Shown: positions 1-7,089 of the stretch, piece by piece
How the letters are laid out: each line of letters opens with the position of its first letter
Numbering within the stretch: the stretch's first letter is position 1
The notes under the pieces: generated by a model
What the model was told of the DNA's origin: nothing
The model's database searches: none
Seen by the model: the letters and a program-made list of their open reading frames with translations, nothing else
Translations under genes and position numbers: made by a program
Origin: JAKACU01 sp021821185
GTDB lineage: Bacteria; Bacillota; Bacilli; Alicyclobacillales; SLC66
Assembly (NCBI GenBank): GCA_027343965.1
Contig: DAHWJX010000077.1
Span: forward strand, 1 to 12,149
Length of the DNA stretch: 12,149 nucleotides
Direction: 5' to 3'

Positions 1-1
1 A

Positions 2-364
2 CCACAAGATGCTGAGTTTCGCTTGTGGCCGCCGCATTGTATTAAGGGAACTTCTGGCGCGATGTTATACGGTGCTGTCAAGAATTTTTATGACACGTAT
101 CGCAGTGATTCAGTTTTCTATTTAGAGAAAACGCGTTACGACGCTTTTTACGAGACAAATCTTGATGATCTTTTGCGTTCGCATGCGATAAAGACTGTAC
201 ATATTGCAGGCGTATGCACATCGATTTGTTGCTATGCAACGGCAAGTGGAGCGTATTATCGAGGTTATGGAGTTTATCTGGAGCCAACTTTAATGGCAGA
301 TCTCACCGATAAAGATCATAACTATGCCATTCAACATATGCGAGATGTGCTTAAAGCACAATGA
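2..364 (+). CDS. pncA: nicotinamidase / isochorismatase-family cysteine hydrolase, 3' part
   Basis: The 5' end lies before the window; the frame is open from base 2 to the TGA at 362-364. The visible 120 residues cover the C-terminal two thirds of the fold. WPPHC carries the last metal-binding His of nicotinamidases, EKTRYDAF holds the catalytic Lys, and GVCTSICCYATA holds the catalytic Cys (first Cys of the CC pair). These three stretches closely resemble Bacillus PncA, which hydrolyses nicotinamide to nicotinate and ammonia in cytoplasmic NAD salvage. One oddity is TSIC where the family usually has TD-x-C. The catalytic Asp would lie upstream of the window and cannot be checked. The gene ends 15 bases before pgi, so the two are probably co-transcribed. 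Another amidase of the isochorismatase superfamily is the alternative. Confidence 0.82.
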   Translation, partial: PQDAEFRLWPPHCIKGTSGAMLYGAVKNFYDTYRSDSVFYLEKTRYDAFYETNLDDLLRSHAIKTVHIAGVCTSICCYATASGAYYRGYGVYLEPTLMADLTDKDHNYAIQHMRDVLKAQ

Positions 365-379
365 AAGGATGATTCATGC

Positions 380-1729
380 ATGATTCGTATACTACATAAA
401 GCCCAGGAATTTGTAACCGATCGTGAATTGCAATTGCAACAACCGTTTATTGATGCGGCACATCGGTTAGTCCACGAAAAATCAGGTGCAGGCAACGACT
501 TTTTAGGTTGGGTTAATTTACCTACTGACTATGATAAAGAAGAGTTTGCACGCATCAAAGAAGCGGGGAAACGCATTGCGGCGAATTCCGATCTTCTTGT
601 CGTTATCGGCATCGGTGGTTCGTACCTTGGTGCCCGAGCTGCTCTTCATTTTTTGCAACACTCTTTTGCTGAAATGTTGCCAAAAGATCAAAAAGCGGTA
701 CAGGTTGTGTTTGCTGGTAATCAAATGAGCGCTACGTATATGCAAGAGTTGCTTTCGATCCTTGATCAACACGAAGTGTCTGTGAATGTTATTTCCAAGT
801 CAGGCACGACGACCGAACCTGCTTTGGCTTTTCGGTTTTTACAAGATTACCTTGTCAAACGTTATGGACAGCAAGAAGCTAGTCAACGTATCTATGCGAC
901 GACGGATAAAGCTAAAGGTGTGCTTCGTTCTTTGGCCAATGAATTTCATTACGAGACATTTATAATTCCCGACGATGTGGGAGGACGCTTTTCTGTACTA
1001 ACTCCCGTCGGACTTTTGCCGTTAGCTGCTGCAGGTGTTGACCTTGATGCCTTAATGGAAGGTGCAAGACAAGCGCAAAACGAACTTGTATCACCTGACG
1101 TTTTAAAAAACCCTGCTTATACATATGCAGCATTACGGACGATTTTACGGGAAAAGGGTAAATCGATTGAAATGTTGATCAGTTATGAGCCTGGTTTGCA
1201 TTATGTAAGCGAATGGTGGAAACAATTGTTTGGTGAAAGTGAAGGGAAAGATCTCAAAGGACTATTTCCAGCTTCGGCAGACTTTTCGACTGATTTGCAT
1301 TCGCTCGGTCAATATGTGCAAGATGGCGCACGTATCATGTTTGAAACGGTGCTTAAAGTAAAAACACCGCGTCAGAGTTTACGAATTGAATCGTTAGCTG
1401 GAGATCCAGATGGTTTGAATTATTTATCAGGGCGCCTCATGCAGGAAGTGAATGATACCGCGCTTCAAGCAACGATGCTTGCCCATACAGAAGGTGGTGT
1501 ACCGAATATCATTCTTGAATTGGAAGATATGCGGGAGAAGACGTTAGGCTATCTATTTTACTTCTTTGAAAAAGCAGTTGCGATCAGTGGTTATATGTTG
1601 GGCGTCAATCCGTTTGACCAGCCTGGTGTCGAAGCTTATAAGGTCAACATGTTCGCCTTGTTAGGTAAACCGGGCTATGAACAACAACGGGCCGAACTCG
1701 CACAGCGACAGTCTCCATCGTTGTTGTAG
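380..1729 (+). CDS. pgi: glucose-6-phosphate isomerase
   Basis: A cytoplasmic glycolytic enzyme interconverting glucose-6-phosphate and fructose-6-phosphate. At 449 residues it has the usual length of the short Bacillus-type enzyme. Visible motifs are IGIGGSYLGARA (residues 76-87) and SKSGTTTEPA (139-148) for sugar-phosphate binding, GGRFS with Arg203, and GESEGKDLKG with the catalytic Glu288. The family signature FSTDLHSLGQYVQDG with His307 and the C-terminal NPFDQPGVEAYK with catalytic Lys421 are also present. The ATG at 380 is preceded by AAAGGA at 364-369; an ATG at 376 is in another frame and is not used. The TAG stop overlaps the AGGAGG of the next gene, so pgi and cysK are tightly coupled. 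Confidence 0.97.
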   Translation: MIRILHKAQEFVTDRELQLQQPFIDAAHRLVHEKSGAGNDFLGWVNLPTDYDKEEFARIKEAGKRIAANSDLLVVIGIGGSYLGARAALHFLQHSFAEMLPKDQKAVQVVFAGNQMSATYMQELLSILDQHEVSVNVISKSGTTTEPALAFRFLQDYLVKRYGQQEASQRIYATTDKAKGVLRSLANEFHYETFIIPDDVGGRFSVLTPVGLLPLAAAGVDLDALMEGARQAQNELVSPDVLKNPAYTYAALRTILREKGKSIEMLISYEPGLHYVSEWWKQLFGESEGKDLKGLFPASADFSTDLHSLGQYVQDGARIMFETVLKVKTPRQSLRIESLAGDPDGLNYLSGRLMQEVNDTALQATMLAHTEGGVPNIILELEDMREKTLGYLFYFFEKAVAISGYMLGVNPFDQPGVEAYKVNMFALLGKPGYEQQRAELAQRQSPSLL

Positions 1730-1737
1730 GAGGCACT

Positions 1738-2658
1738 ATGACGCGCGTCGTTGATTGTGTCACCGATTTGGTTGGGAGAACCCCTTTGTTTCGCCCACAG
1801 CGCATTGTCGATGATGGGTTTGCTGATCTGTTGCTCAAACTCGAGCGGTTTAACCCCGGAGGAAGCGTGAAAGATCGCCCTGCTTTAAACATGATCTTAC
1901 GCGCGCAAGAACGTGGAGATCTGCGTCCCGGTATGACGATCATTGAGCCGACTAGTGGCAATACGGGCATCGGGATCGCCATGGTATGTGCCGCGATGGG
2001 ATATCATGCGATCTTGGTTATGCCCGATACGATGACGCGCGAACGTATTGCGATTTTACAAGCGTACGGTGCCAAAGTGGTCTTGACACCCGGAAGTTTG
2101 CGGATGCAAGGGGCAGTCGATAAAGCGAACGAATTACAATCAGCGATGGGTGATAACGCCGTAATTTTGGGGCAGTTCGATAATATGGATAACCCTGATG
2201 CGCATCGTACAACAACGGCTCTTGAGATCTTGGAACAAGTGGATGGTCAACTTGATGCTTTTGTCTTTTCCGCCGGTACAGGCGGAACAGTCACTGGAGT
2301 TGGTGAGACTTTGCGACAGCACCTTAGCCACGTTCGAATTGTGGTCGTTGAACCTAAAGGATCACCGGTTCTGTCCGGTGGTAGGCCAGGTCCTCACAAG
2401 CTTGTCGGGACAAGCCCAGGTTTTATTCCACGCATTTTAAATACAGATATCTACGATCAAATCATTCAAGTATCTGACGATGAGGCTATCGCAATGACAC
2501 GCCAATTGGCGCAACGAGAGGCATTACTCGTGGGTGTTTCGTCCGGTGCTGTTGTCTTTGCTGCGCGACAGATTGCGCAGGAGCTAGGGACGGGTAAACG
2601 TGTTGTGGCTCTGTGTCCTGATACAGGCGAACGTTACTTGAGTATGGATTTGTTTTAA
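1738..2658 (+). CDS. cysK: cysteine synthase (O-acetylserine sulfhydrylase), PLP-dependent
   Basis: Makes L-cysteine from O-acetylserine and sulfide with pyridoxal phosphate, in the cytoplasm. At 306 residues it has normal length. The PLP lysine is Lys45 in NPGGSVKDR, PTSGNTGIG (71-79) binds the substrate carboxylate, AGTGGT (179-184) binds the PLP phosphate, and SSG at 268-270 contacts the pyridine ring. SPVLSGGRPGPHK and the C-terminal PDTGERYLS match CysK closely. The enzyme has MTRERIAILQAYGA where many CysK proteins have MSxERRxLLxAYGA. An AGGAGG at 1728-1733, overlapping the pgi stop, gives a strong start at ATG 1738. A CysK-like paralogue such as YtkP or CysM is possible; the family call is firm. 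Confidence 0.93.
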   Translation: MTRVVDCVTDLVGRTPLFRPQRIVDDGFADLLLKLERFNPGGSVKDRPALNMILRAQERGDLRPGMTIIEPTSGNTGIGIAMVCAAMGYHAILVMPDTMTRERIAILQAYGAKVVLTPGSLRMQGAVDKANELQSAMGDNAVILGQFDNMDNPDAHRTTTALEILEQVDGQLDAFVFSAGTGGTVTGVGETLRQHLSHVRIVVVEPKGSPVLSGGRPGPHKLVGTSPGFIPRILNTDIYDQIIQVSDDEAIAMTRQLAQREALLVGVSSGAVVFAARQIAQELGTGKRVVALCPDTGERYLSMDLF

Positions 2659-2684
2659 ATGAATGCGGTGGGAGGGGAAATCTG

Positions 2685-3101
2685 ATGCAAACACGCGTGT
2701 TGTGGCAAGATAAGCGTCGGTTTGTGGCCAAGGGTGATTCTGGGCATGAGGTGACTATTGACGCTAAAGCTGAAGTGGGAGGAGAAAACAAAGGCCCTCG
2801 TCCTATGGAGCTTTTGCTGATGGGGCTCGGTGGTTGCACTGGTATTGACATTTTAATGATTCTCGACAAAATGCGTATTGCTTATACGCGGGTGGATGTG
2901 CTGTTAGATGCTGTGCGTGCTCCCGAACCGCCCGAACGCTTCACGGAAATCACATTAACCTATGAAATTGATGCATCGGATGCACCTGCGGATAAAGTTA
3001 TGCGAGCAGTTACTTTATCGCAGGAAAAATATTGTTCTGCGGCGCACTCGCTAAATGCAAAATTATCCGCTGTCTTAGTGTTGAATGGGCAACGCGAGTA
3101 A
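2685..3101 (+). CDS. OsmC family protein (YhfA-like)
   Basis: A 138-residue single-domain OsmC/Ohr-fold protein. The two redox cysteines typical of the fold are present: Cys51 in GLGGCTGID, on the central helix, and Cys117 in EKYCSAAHSL. GPRPMELLLMGLGGC resembles the YhfA branch more than the organic-hydroperoxide-specific Ohr branch. Members reduce peroxides or bind small thiol-reactive compounds; the exact substrate cannot be read here. An excellent ribosome binding site, GGGAGGGG at 2670-2677, sits 7 bases before the ATG. It follows cysK by 26 bases, in line with a link to thiol or redox metabolism. A short inverted repeat (TGGGCAA 3086-3092 with TTGCCCA 3102-3108) spans the stop codon without a T tract. 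Confidence 0.9.
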   Translation: MQTRVLWQDKRRFVAKGDSGHEVTIDAKAEVGGENKGPRPMELLLMGLGGCTGIDILMILDKMRIAYTRVDVLLDAVRAPEPPERFTEITLTYEIDASDAPADKVMRAVTLSQEKYCSAAHSLNAKLSAVLVLNGQRE

Positions 3102-3179
3102 TTGCCCAGGTAATGAGAAATGTCGACTGCTTTTTCCAAGGCGCGCCATTAGGTGTCTGAATATGTCGAACTAACGGAT

Positions 3180-3234
3180 AAGGACCGTGAATATTACTTG
3201 ATTTTTCATTAAGGAACATTCACGGCCTTGTTTT
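3180..3234 (+). terminator. hairpin terminator after osmC, between convergent genes
   Basis: AAGGACCGTGAAT (3180-3192) pairs with ATTCACGGCCTT (3218-3229) with a single bulged A. The loop is about 25 bases and the 3' arm is followed by GTTTT. It lies exactly between the ends of the plus-strand operon and the minus-strand namA gene, and probably ends the former. On the minus strand no T tract follows the stem, so it is a weaker stop in that direction. Confidence 0.7.
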
Positions 3235-4258
3235 AAAATGCTCGTTGATATTGTTCGATCGGTTGCGGTTTATCGCCGAGTTGTTGAGCGACATGCAGTG
3301 CATAGTATGGGTCGCGAAGCAATGCGCGTCCTATATTGATCAAGTCTGCATAGCCATTACCAAGTGCCGATTCAGCCAATGCTGGATCTTCCATTTTCCC
3401 GACTGCGAGTACTGGTACATTGGTGGCTAATTTAATGCCATAAGCCAGTGGCAATTGGTACCCGGGATGAACACCGGGTCGACCACTTGAACCGATCGGA
3501 CCCTCACCACCTGAACTAACATCAAATGCATCAACTCCAGCTTTAGCGTACGTTGCACAAAGTTGTTGGCTATAAGCCAAATCATATCCGCCATCTACAT
3601 ATTCAGCGGCACTGATACGGAAAATCAGAGGCATGGTACTAGGTAGTACGCTTTTGACAGCCTGAATAACTTCCACGCCAAAACGGCTCTTATCTTCACC
3701 GTATTCGTCTTTTCGAACATTCGTATAGGATGATTGAAATTGATGGATCAAATAACCGTGTGCGCCATGCAACTCTATCGTGTCCATTCCAGCTTGCACA
3801 GCACGTTTTGCGGCATCGGCATAACGTTCAACCATGCGCTTAATGTCGTCTGTCGTCATTTCACGCGGTACTTTGTAACCCTCACCTTCAAAGCGAATGG
3901 CTGATGGAGCTACAGGAACGGTAGCATCCTGCGCTTTTCTCCCTGCATGGCCAAGTTGTACACCAACTTTAGCCCCATAAGCATGAATCGCATCGACAAT
4001 ACGTGCAAAGGCAGGTATGTGATCGTCAGACCATAAGCCAAGGTCGTAGTCTGTGATGCGGCCATCAGGCTCGACATCGGTCATTTCAAAAAGTATCAAG
4101 CCAACGCCACCAACAGCTCGACTTGTATAGTGCGTAAAATGATAATCCGTTGGCCTGCCATCTTTTTTTGGCACTGAATACTGACACATGGGCGACATGA
4201 CGATACGATTTTTTAGGGACAAATTTTTAAGAGAATAGGGTGTTAGTAAAAGACTCAT
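3233..4258 (-). CDS. namA: NADPH-dependent old yellow enzyme (NADH:flavin oxidoreductase)
   Basis: An FMN-dependent ene-reductase of the YqjM/NamA class that reduces activated C=C bonds of enones and similar electrophiles; cytoplasmic. I place the start at ATG 4258 rather than an in-frame codon at 4300, because AAAGGAG (4267-4273) lies 8 bases upstream and the resulting N-terminus, MSLLLTPYSLKNLSLKNR, begins where the family begins. The product is 341 residues. Diagnostic thermophilic-like OYE residues are present: Cys25 and Tyr27 in MSPMCQYS, Gln101 in QLGHAGRK, and His164/His167 with Tyr169 in LHGAHGYLIHQF. The terminal Arg339 in QYQRAF matches the arginine finger that reaches into the neighbouring subunit. 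It lies downstream of iadA on the same strand. Confidence 0.93.
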   Translation of the reverse strand: MSLLLTPYSLKNLSLKNRIVMSPMCQYSVPKKDGRPTDYHFTHYTSRAVGGVGLILFEMTDVEPDGRITDYDLGLWSDDHIPAFARIVDAIHAYGAKVGVQLGHAGRKAQDATVPVAPSAIRFEGEGYKVPREMTTDDIKRMVERYADAAKRAVQAGMDTIELHGAHGYLIHQFQSSYTNVRKDEYGEDKSRFGVEVIQAVKSVLPSTMPLIFRISAAEYVDGGYDLAYSQQLCATYAKAGVDAFDVSSGGEGPIGSSGRPGVHPGYQLPLAYGIKLATNVPVLAVGKMEDPALAESALGNGYADLINIGRALLRDPYYALHVAQQLGDKPQPIEQYQRAF

Positions 4259-4266
4259 GATACACG

Positions 4267-4273
4267 CTCCTTT
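4267..4273 (-). promoter_or_regulatory. ribosome binding site deciding the namA start
   Basis: Reads AAAGGAG on the minus strand with an 8-base spacer to ATG 4258. It would lie inside the coding sequence if the upstream in-frame codon at 4300 were the start, so it supports the shorter protein. Confidence 0.75.
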
Positions 4274-4310
4274 ATTCATTCCCTCTCTAGCATACCACAA
4301 CCGTCAGCCA

Positions 4311-4412
4311 TTACAGATGCGTCTGTAGGAGGTGAACGAGCAACGGTGCTGCAAGCATGGTAAAACCAGCTGCAAGGATCATGGAGATACTCGTAAAAAG
4401 TGGACTTAGCAT
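4311..4412 (-). CDS. possible 33-residue hydrophobic peptide (small membrane protein)
   Basis: A short open frame between iadA and namA, with ATG at 4412 and TAA at 4311-4313. The product, starting MLSPLFTSISMILAAG, is almost wholly hydrophobic and long enough for one membrane-spanning helix, ending in HLLQTHL. The only Shine-Dalgarno-like sequence is GTAGG at 4416-4420, just 3 bases from the start, which is weak. It fills most of the gap between two co-directional genes, so it would be translated from the same transcript. I recognise no family. It may equally be non-coding spacer, since hydrophobic frames arise by chance in T-rich DNA. Confidence 0.3.
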   Translation of the reverse strand: MLSPLFTSISMILAAGFTMLAAPLLVHLLQTHL

Positions 4413-4425
4413 AAGCCTACTTTTC

Positions 4426-5760
4426 TTAGCAACAGGTATGACGCACGCTATGGCGTCGTCGTTCGTCGGCATCTGGAAAATCGTCGGGATCATCCTCATC
4501 AGAGTCGAGCATCGTCCGACCAGGGGCCAATTTGCCATGTTGCGCTGCGTCTTTGGCATCAGGTGATCCCGGAACGCCCGTCACACCTTCAAATGTACCA
4601 AAGGCGATAGGTTCACCATCTTTGACAACCTGCCTTCCCTTGGCAAAGACATGGATAATGTCATACGCATCGTTGGCCAAAAGTATGTCTGCGTCGAGTC
4701 CTTGACGTATTCGACCTTTATGGCCCAACTTTAAGATGCGAGCGACATGTTTTGTGACAATGCCAATCGCCGTTGGAATTGGAACTTCTTCGTGTAAAAT
4801 CATATCGCGTGTCTCTTGCCATAAGGTGGCGATCGATCCGATGCCCATGGCTACAAGTTTGCCTTGATCGTCAAAGATAGGTGAACTTCCATTGCTATCA
4901 GAGCTCATGGTGATGAGGCCTGGTTTAACGCCTTTGTCTAATAATATGCGAACGGCTTTGGACGGTTTCACGGAGATATGGTCATGCTCATCTGGTCGGA
5001 TACCTGATGTTACGTCTACGTAGCCTCCTTCTTTACCATACTGTACTGCGTCTTTTAATAAGTCTGGATTGCGATTAAGATGCGTCGGAACAAATACTGA
5101 TCGCGGTAGTTCCGTTTGTTTAAGTACATTAAAAATGATCTGTAATTTCGTATCATCATCACCGACGTGAATATGGACCACGCCCGCTTTTCCTGCTAAA
5201 AGCCCTCCAACTCGTGCCTCACTGGCTAACTCGGCCAACTGCTTTTCACTTGGGTGACTCGATCGTGAATCAGAGATGGCAATTTCGCCAACGCCAATCA
5301 CTTTATCGATCATAACAAGGTCGCCTCGCGGTGTTCCCGTGATGGTTCTCGTTGGCACCTGATACGCCCCTGAATAGATATACGTCGAAACACCTTCAAA
5401 TTCGAGGGCACACGCTTTTGCTAACAACTCTTGTGTTGATCTTGTCACGCCGTCAGTCCCTAGAACGCCAACGAGCGTAGTAACTCCAGCGGATATAATG
5501 TGACTAAGGGATATTTCCGGTGTACGGTAGTGAAATCCACCTTCACCACCACCACCTGCCATGTGAACATGTTGGTCAATCAGACCTGGAAAGAGAAGCA
5601 GACCGGATGCATTCACTTCTTCAATATCAGGAAGGATATCATGAAGCTCAATATGATCTTCAACAGCCAGAATCTGACGCCCTCCAAGTAATATATCTTT
5701 TTTTCCCAAATATTCAGGCGAATAGACCGTTGCCCCACGTATAATGGTGAGTAATGACAT
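4426..5760 (-). CDS. iadA: isoaspartyl dipeptidase (beta-aspartyl peptidase) with acidic C-terminal extension
   Basis: An amidohydrolase-superfamily metallopeptidase that cleaves beta-aspartyl dipeptides left from damaged proteins. The binuclear metal site is visible: His64 and His66 in DQHVHMAGGGGEGG, a His in VHIHVGDD (196-202), His227 in PTHLNRN, and Asp288 in SSDSNGSSP. The bridging carboxylated Lys of the E. coli enzyme (Lys162) is replaced by Glu159 in GVGEIAISDSR, a recognised kind of carboxylate bridge in amidohydrolases. The family normally stops near FGTFE (388-391). This protein runs 53 residues further into a tail containing DSDEDDPDDFPDADERRR. GGGAGG at 5769-5774 stands 8 bases before the ATG. 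It precedes namA on the same strand. Confidence 0.92.
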   Translation of the reverse strand: MSLLTIIRGATVYSPEYLGKKDILLGGRQILAVEDHIELHDILPDIEEVNASGLLLFPGLIDQHVHMAGGGGEGGFHYRTPEISLSHIISAGVTTLVGVLGTDGVTRSTQELLAKACALEFEGVSTYIYSGAYQVPTRTITGTPRGDLVMIDKVIGVGEIAISDSRSSHPSEKQLAELASEARVGGLLAGKAGVVHIHVGDDDTKLQIIFNVLKQTELPRSVFVPTHLNRNPDLLKDAVQYGKEGGYVDVTSGIRPDEHDHISVKPSKAVRILLDKGVKPGLITMSSDSNGSSPIFDDQGKLVAMGIGSIATLWQETRDMILHEEVPIPTAIGIVTKHVARILKLGHKGRIRQGLDADILLANDAYDIIHVFAKGRQVVKDGEPIAFGTFEGVTGVPGSPDAKDAAQHGKLAPGRTMLDSDEDDPDDFPDADERRRHSVRHTCC

Positions 5761-6030
5761 GTGAGAATCCTCCCAAAATAGTTTTTCATCACATTATTTT
5801 TACGTATCCTAAAAAAGCTATGCACTGAGCCAGAAGAAAGTAAGTCTGTTTAAAGTTGATGTTTTCTGGGAATTTTTAAAAGTAGGTGGCCATTCGTTGC
5901 TTTTCGTTATGGCGCCTGCTTTTTCTTGCGCCTAAATCACGCATTTCCATGTGGTAAAAGTGACGGTTCGGTAACAAGTGCCGTACGTTGTAAAGAGGTT
6001 GCTAGAACGTCTGACTTGTGAGGGAGAGCC
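5761..6030. other. divergent intergenic region between iadA and the GH15 gene
   Basis: A 270-base spacer holding the ribosome binding sites of both flanking genes and, by position, the promoters of both. It is T/A-rich near iadA. I see no hexamer pair close enough to the sigma-A consensus to name a promoter. A small GC stem (GGCGC 5911-5915 with GCGCC 5928-5932) is the only obvious local structure. No open frame here looks coding. Confidence 0.5.
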
Positions 6031-7062
6031 ATGATCGAACAAGCGCAGAAGGTCCTAGATGCTTTGCGAATGGAAAGTGGCCTTTATCTGGCTAGCTCTT
6101 CGAAGGACTATCATTTTGTCTGGATTCGTGACACCTGCTATGCTGCTATGGCAACGTTGTGGGAATCAAGTGGTCGCTATGAACAAACGTATCATGCGCT
6201 ATTTGACATTTTTCATCGGTACGCGTGGAAGTTAGAATACCATATGGCACATCGCCCGAAAGAGGTTTATGAATATATCCATCCTCGCTATACGGCTGAC
6301 GGTTGGGAGGTTCAGGAACCTTGGGGCAATGCTCAAAATGATGCAATTGGCATGTTTTTGTACGGGGTTGGTGAAGGTTTGCGACGGGGAAAGACCATGT
6401 TTCGAGATGCTGCTGATCGGCACATCGCCGAAATGTTGACGGATTATTTGAGGAACCTTGAGTATTGGCATGACGCCGATAATGGAATATGGGAAGAAAA
6501 TTGTGAAGTTCACGTGAGCAGTGTTGGAGCCTGCGCGGCAGGTCTTTTGGCGATGTCACCATTTATCCGGGTTGACTGGGACGTCATTGTCCGTGGTTTG
6601 ACGACAGTCTTGTCGTACTATCCTCGAGAAAGCGCTTCTAAGGGTTGTGATTTGGCCGAATTGAGTCTCATTTATCCGTATCAACTACTTCCTGTAGATT
6701 TGGCCCGTCATTTGATTGCAGAGGTTGAACAAAACCTGTTACGCAGTCATGGTACCATTCGGTATCAAGGTGACAAGTATTTCGCCAAACAGGAGAAGGA
6801 AGCTGAGTGGTCAATGGGACTTCCTTGGCTAGGCTTGGCCTGTTACACGGTGGGGGACATGAAGAGAGCTTTTGAATATCTTGACTGGACACAACGTGTG
6901 ATGACTTCACCAGGTGTGTTGCCAGAACTTTTCGTAGGCGAGTTTCATACACCAAACGGTAATACACCTTTGGCATGGTCCCAAGCGTTGTATGTCGTCT
7001 TAGCAAGGACATTACAGCAACGTGAGCCTGTTTCAGATAAGATGTTGGCAGTACAATCCTAA
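6031..7062 (+). CDS. GH15-type / phosphorylase-kinase-alpha-like glycoside hydrolase
   Basis: A 343-residue protein matching the (alpha/alpha)6 barrel of glycoside hydrolase family 15. Motifs in order are FVWIRDTCYAAM (29-40, the WxRD substrate pocket), NAQNDAIGMFL (100-110), NGIWEEN (151-157, with the Glu expected to be the general acid), EWSMGLPWLGL (259-269) and NTPLAWSQAL (311-320). A general base is less clear; Glu299 or Glu304 near LPELFVGEF are candidates. It lacks the N-terminal beta-sandwich domain of bacterial glucoamylases and any signal peptide, so a cytoplasmic alpha-glucoside or oligosaccharide-processing role is most likely; the substrate is unknown. AGGGAG at 6021-6026 precedes the ATG. 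It is transcribed alone, and its stop lies inside a long hairpin. Confidence 0.82.
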   Translation: MIEQAQKVLDALRMESGLYLASSSKDYHFVWIRDTCYAAMATLWESSGRYEQTYHALFDIFHRYAWKLEYHMAHRPKEVYEYIHPRYTADGWEVQEPWGNAQNDAIGMFLYGVGEGLRRGKTMFRDAADRHIAEMLTDYLRNLEYWHDADNGIWEENCEVHVSSVGACAAGLLAMSPFIRVDWDVIVRGLTTVLSYYPRESASKGCDLAELSLIYPYQLLPVDLARHLIAEVEQNLLRSHGTIRYQGDKYFAKQEKEAEWSMGLPWLGLACYTVGDMKRAFEYLDWTQRVMTSPGVLPELFVGEFHTPNGNTPLAWSQALYVVLARTLQQREPVSDKMLAVQS

Positions 7063-7083
7063 AGGATAGGGTTGTACTGCCAA
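7045..7083. terminator. 16-bp hairpin between convergent genes, no T tract
   Basis: TTGGCAGTACAATCCT (7045-7060) pairs along its whole length with AGGGTTGTACTGCCAA (7068-7083), with one G-T pair and a 7-base loop. It contains the TAA of the GH15 gene and ends 7 bases before the stop of the convergent SleL-like gene. Position suggests a bidirectional terminator or 3'-end stabiliser. Neither strand shows the usual run of T after the stem. Confidence 0.55.
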
Positions 7084-7089
7084 TATGAT

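Noticed and set aside
2486..2869. 127-residue minus-strand frame across cysK and osmC
   Set aside because: Shadow of two clearly coding genes; Pro/Ser-rich low-complexity translation without motifs.
4259..4300. N-terminal extension of namA from codon 4300
   Set aside because: The strong ribosome binding site at 4267-4273 lies inside it, and the extra 14 residues have no counterpart in the family.
4311..4559. 82-residue minus-strand frame as a continuation of iadA after a frameshift
   Set aside because: Upstream of residue 50 it overlaps iadA in another frame with no family resemblance, and the iadA core is complete before this point, so no frameshift is needed; only the last 33 codons are considered as a separate candidate.
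4357..4566. Plus-strand 69-residue hydrophobic open frame
   Set aside because: It lies antisense to the iadA tail and to the small minus-strand frame, lacks a ribosome binding site, and its hydrophobicity mirrors the opposite strand's composition.
5761..6030. Riboswitch in the leader of the GH15 gene
   Set aside because: The only stems are short (5 bp) and no known riboswitch core sequence or terminator is present.
6146..6562. 138-residue minus-strand frame inside the GH15 gene
   Set aside because: Antisense shadow with no recognisable domain; the plus-strand frame carries all GH15 motifs.
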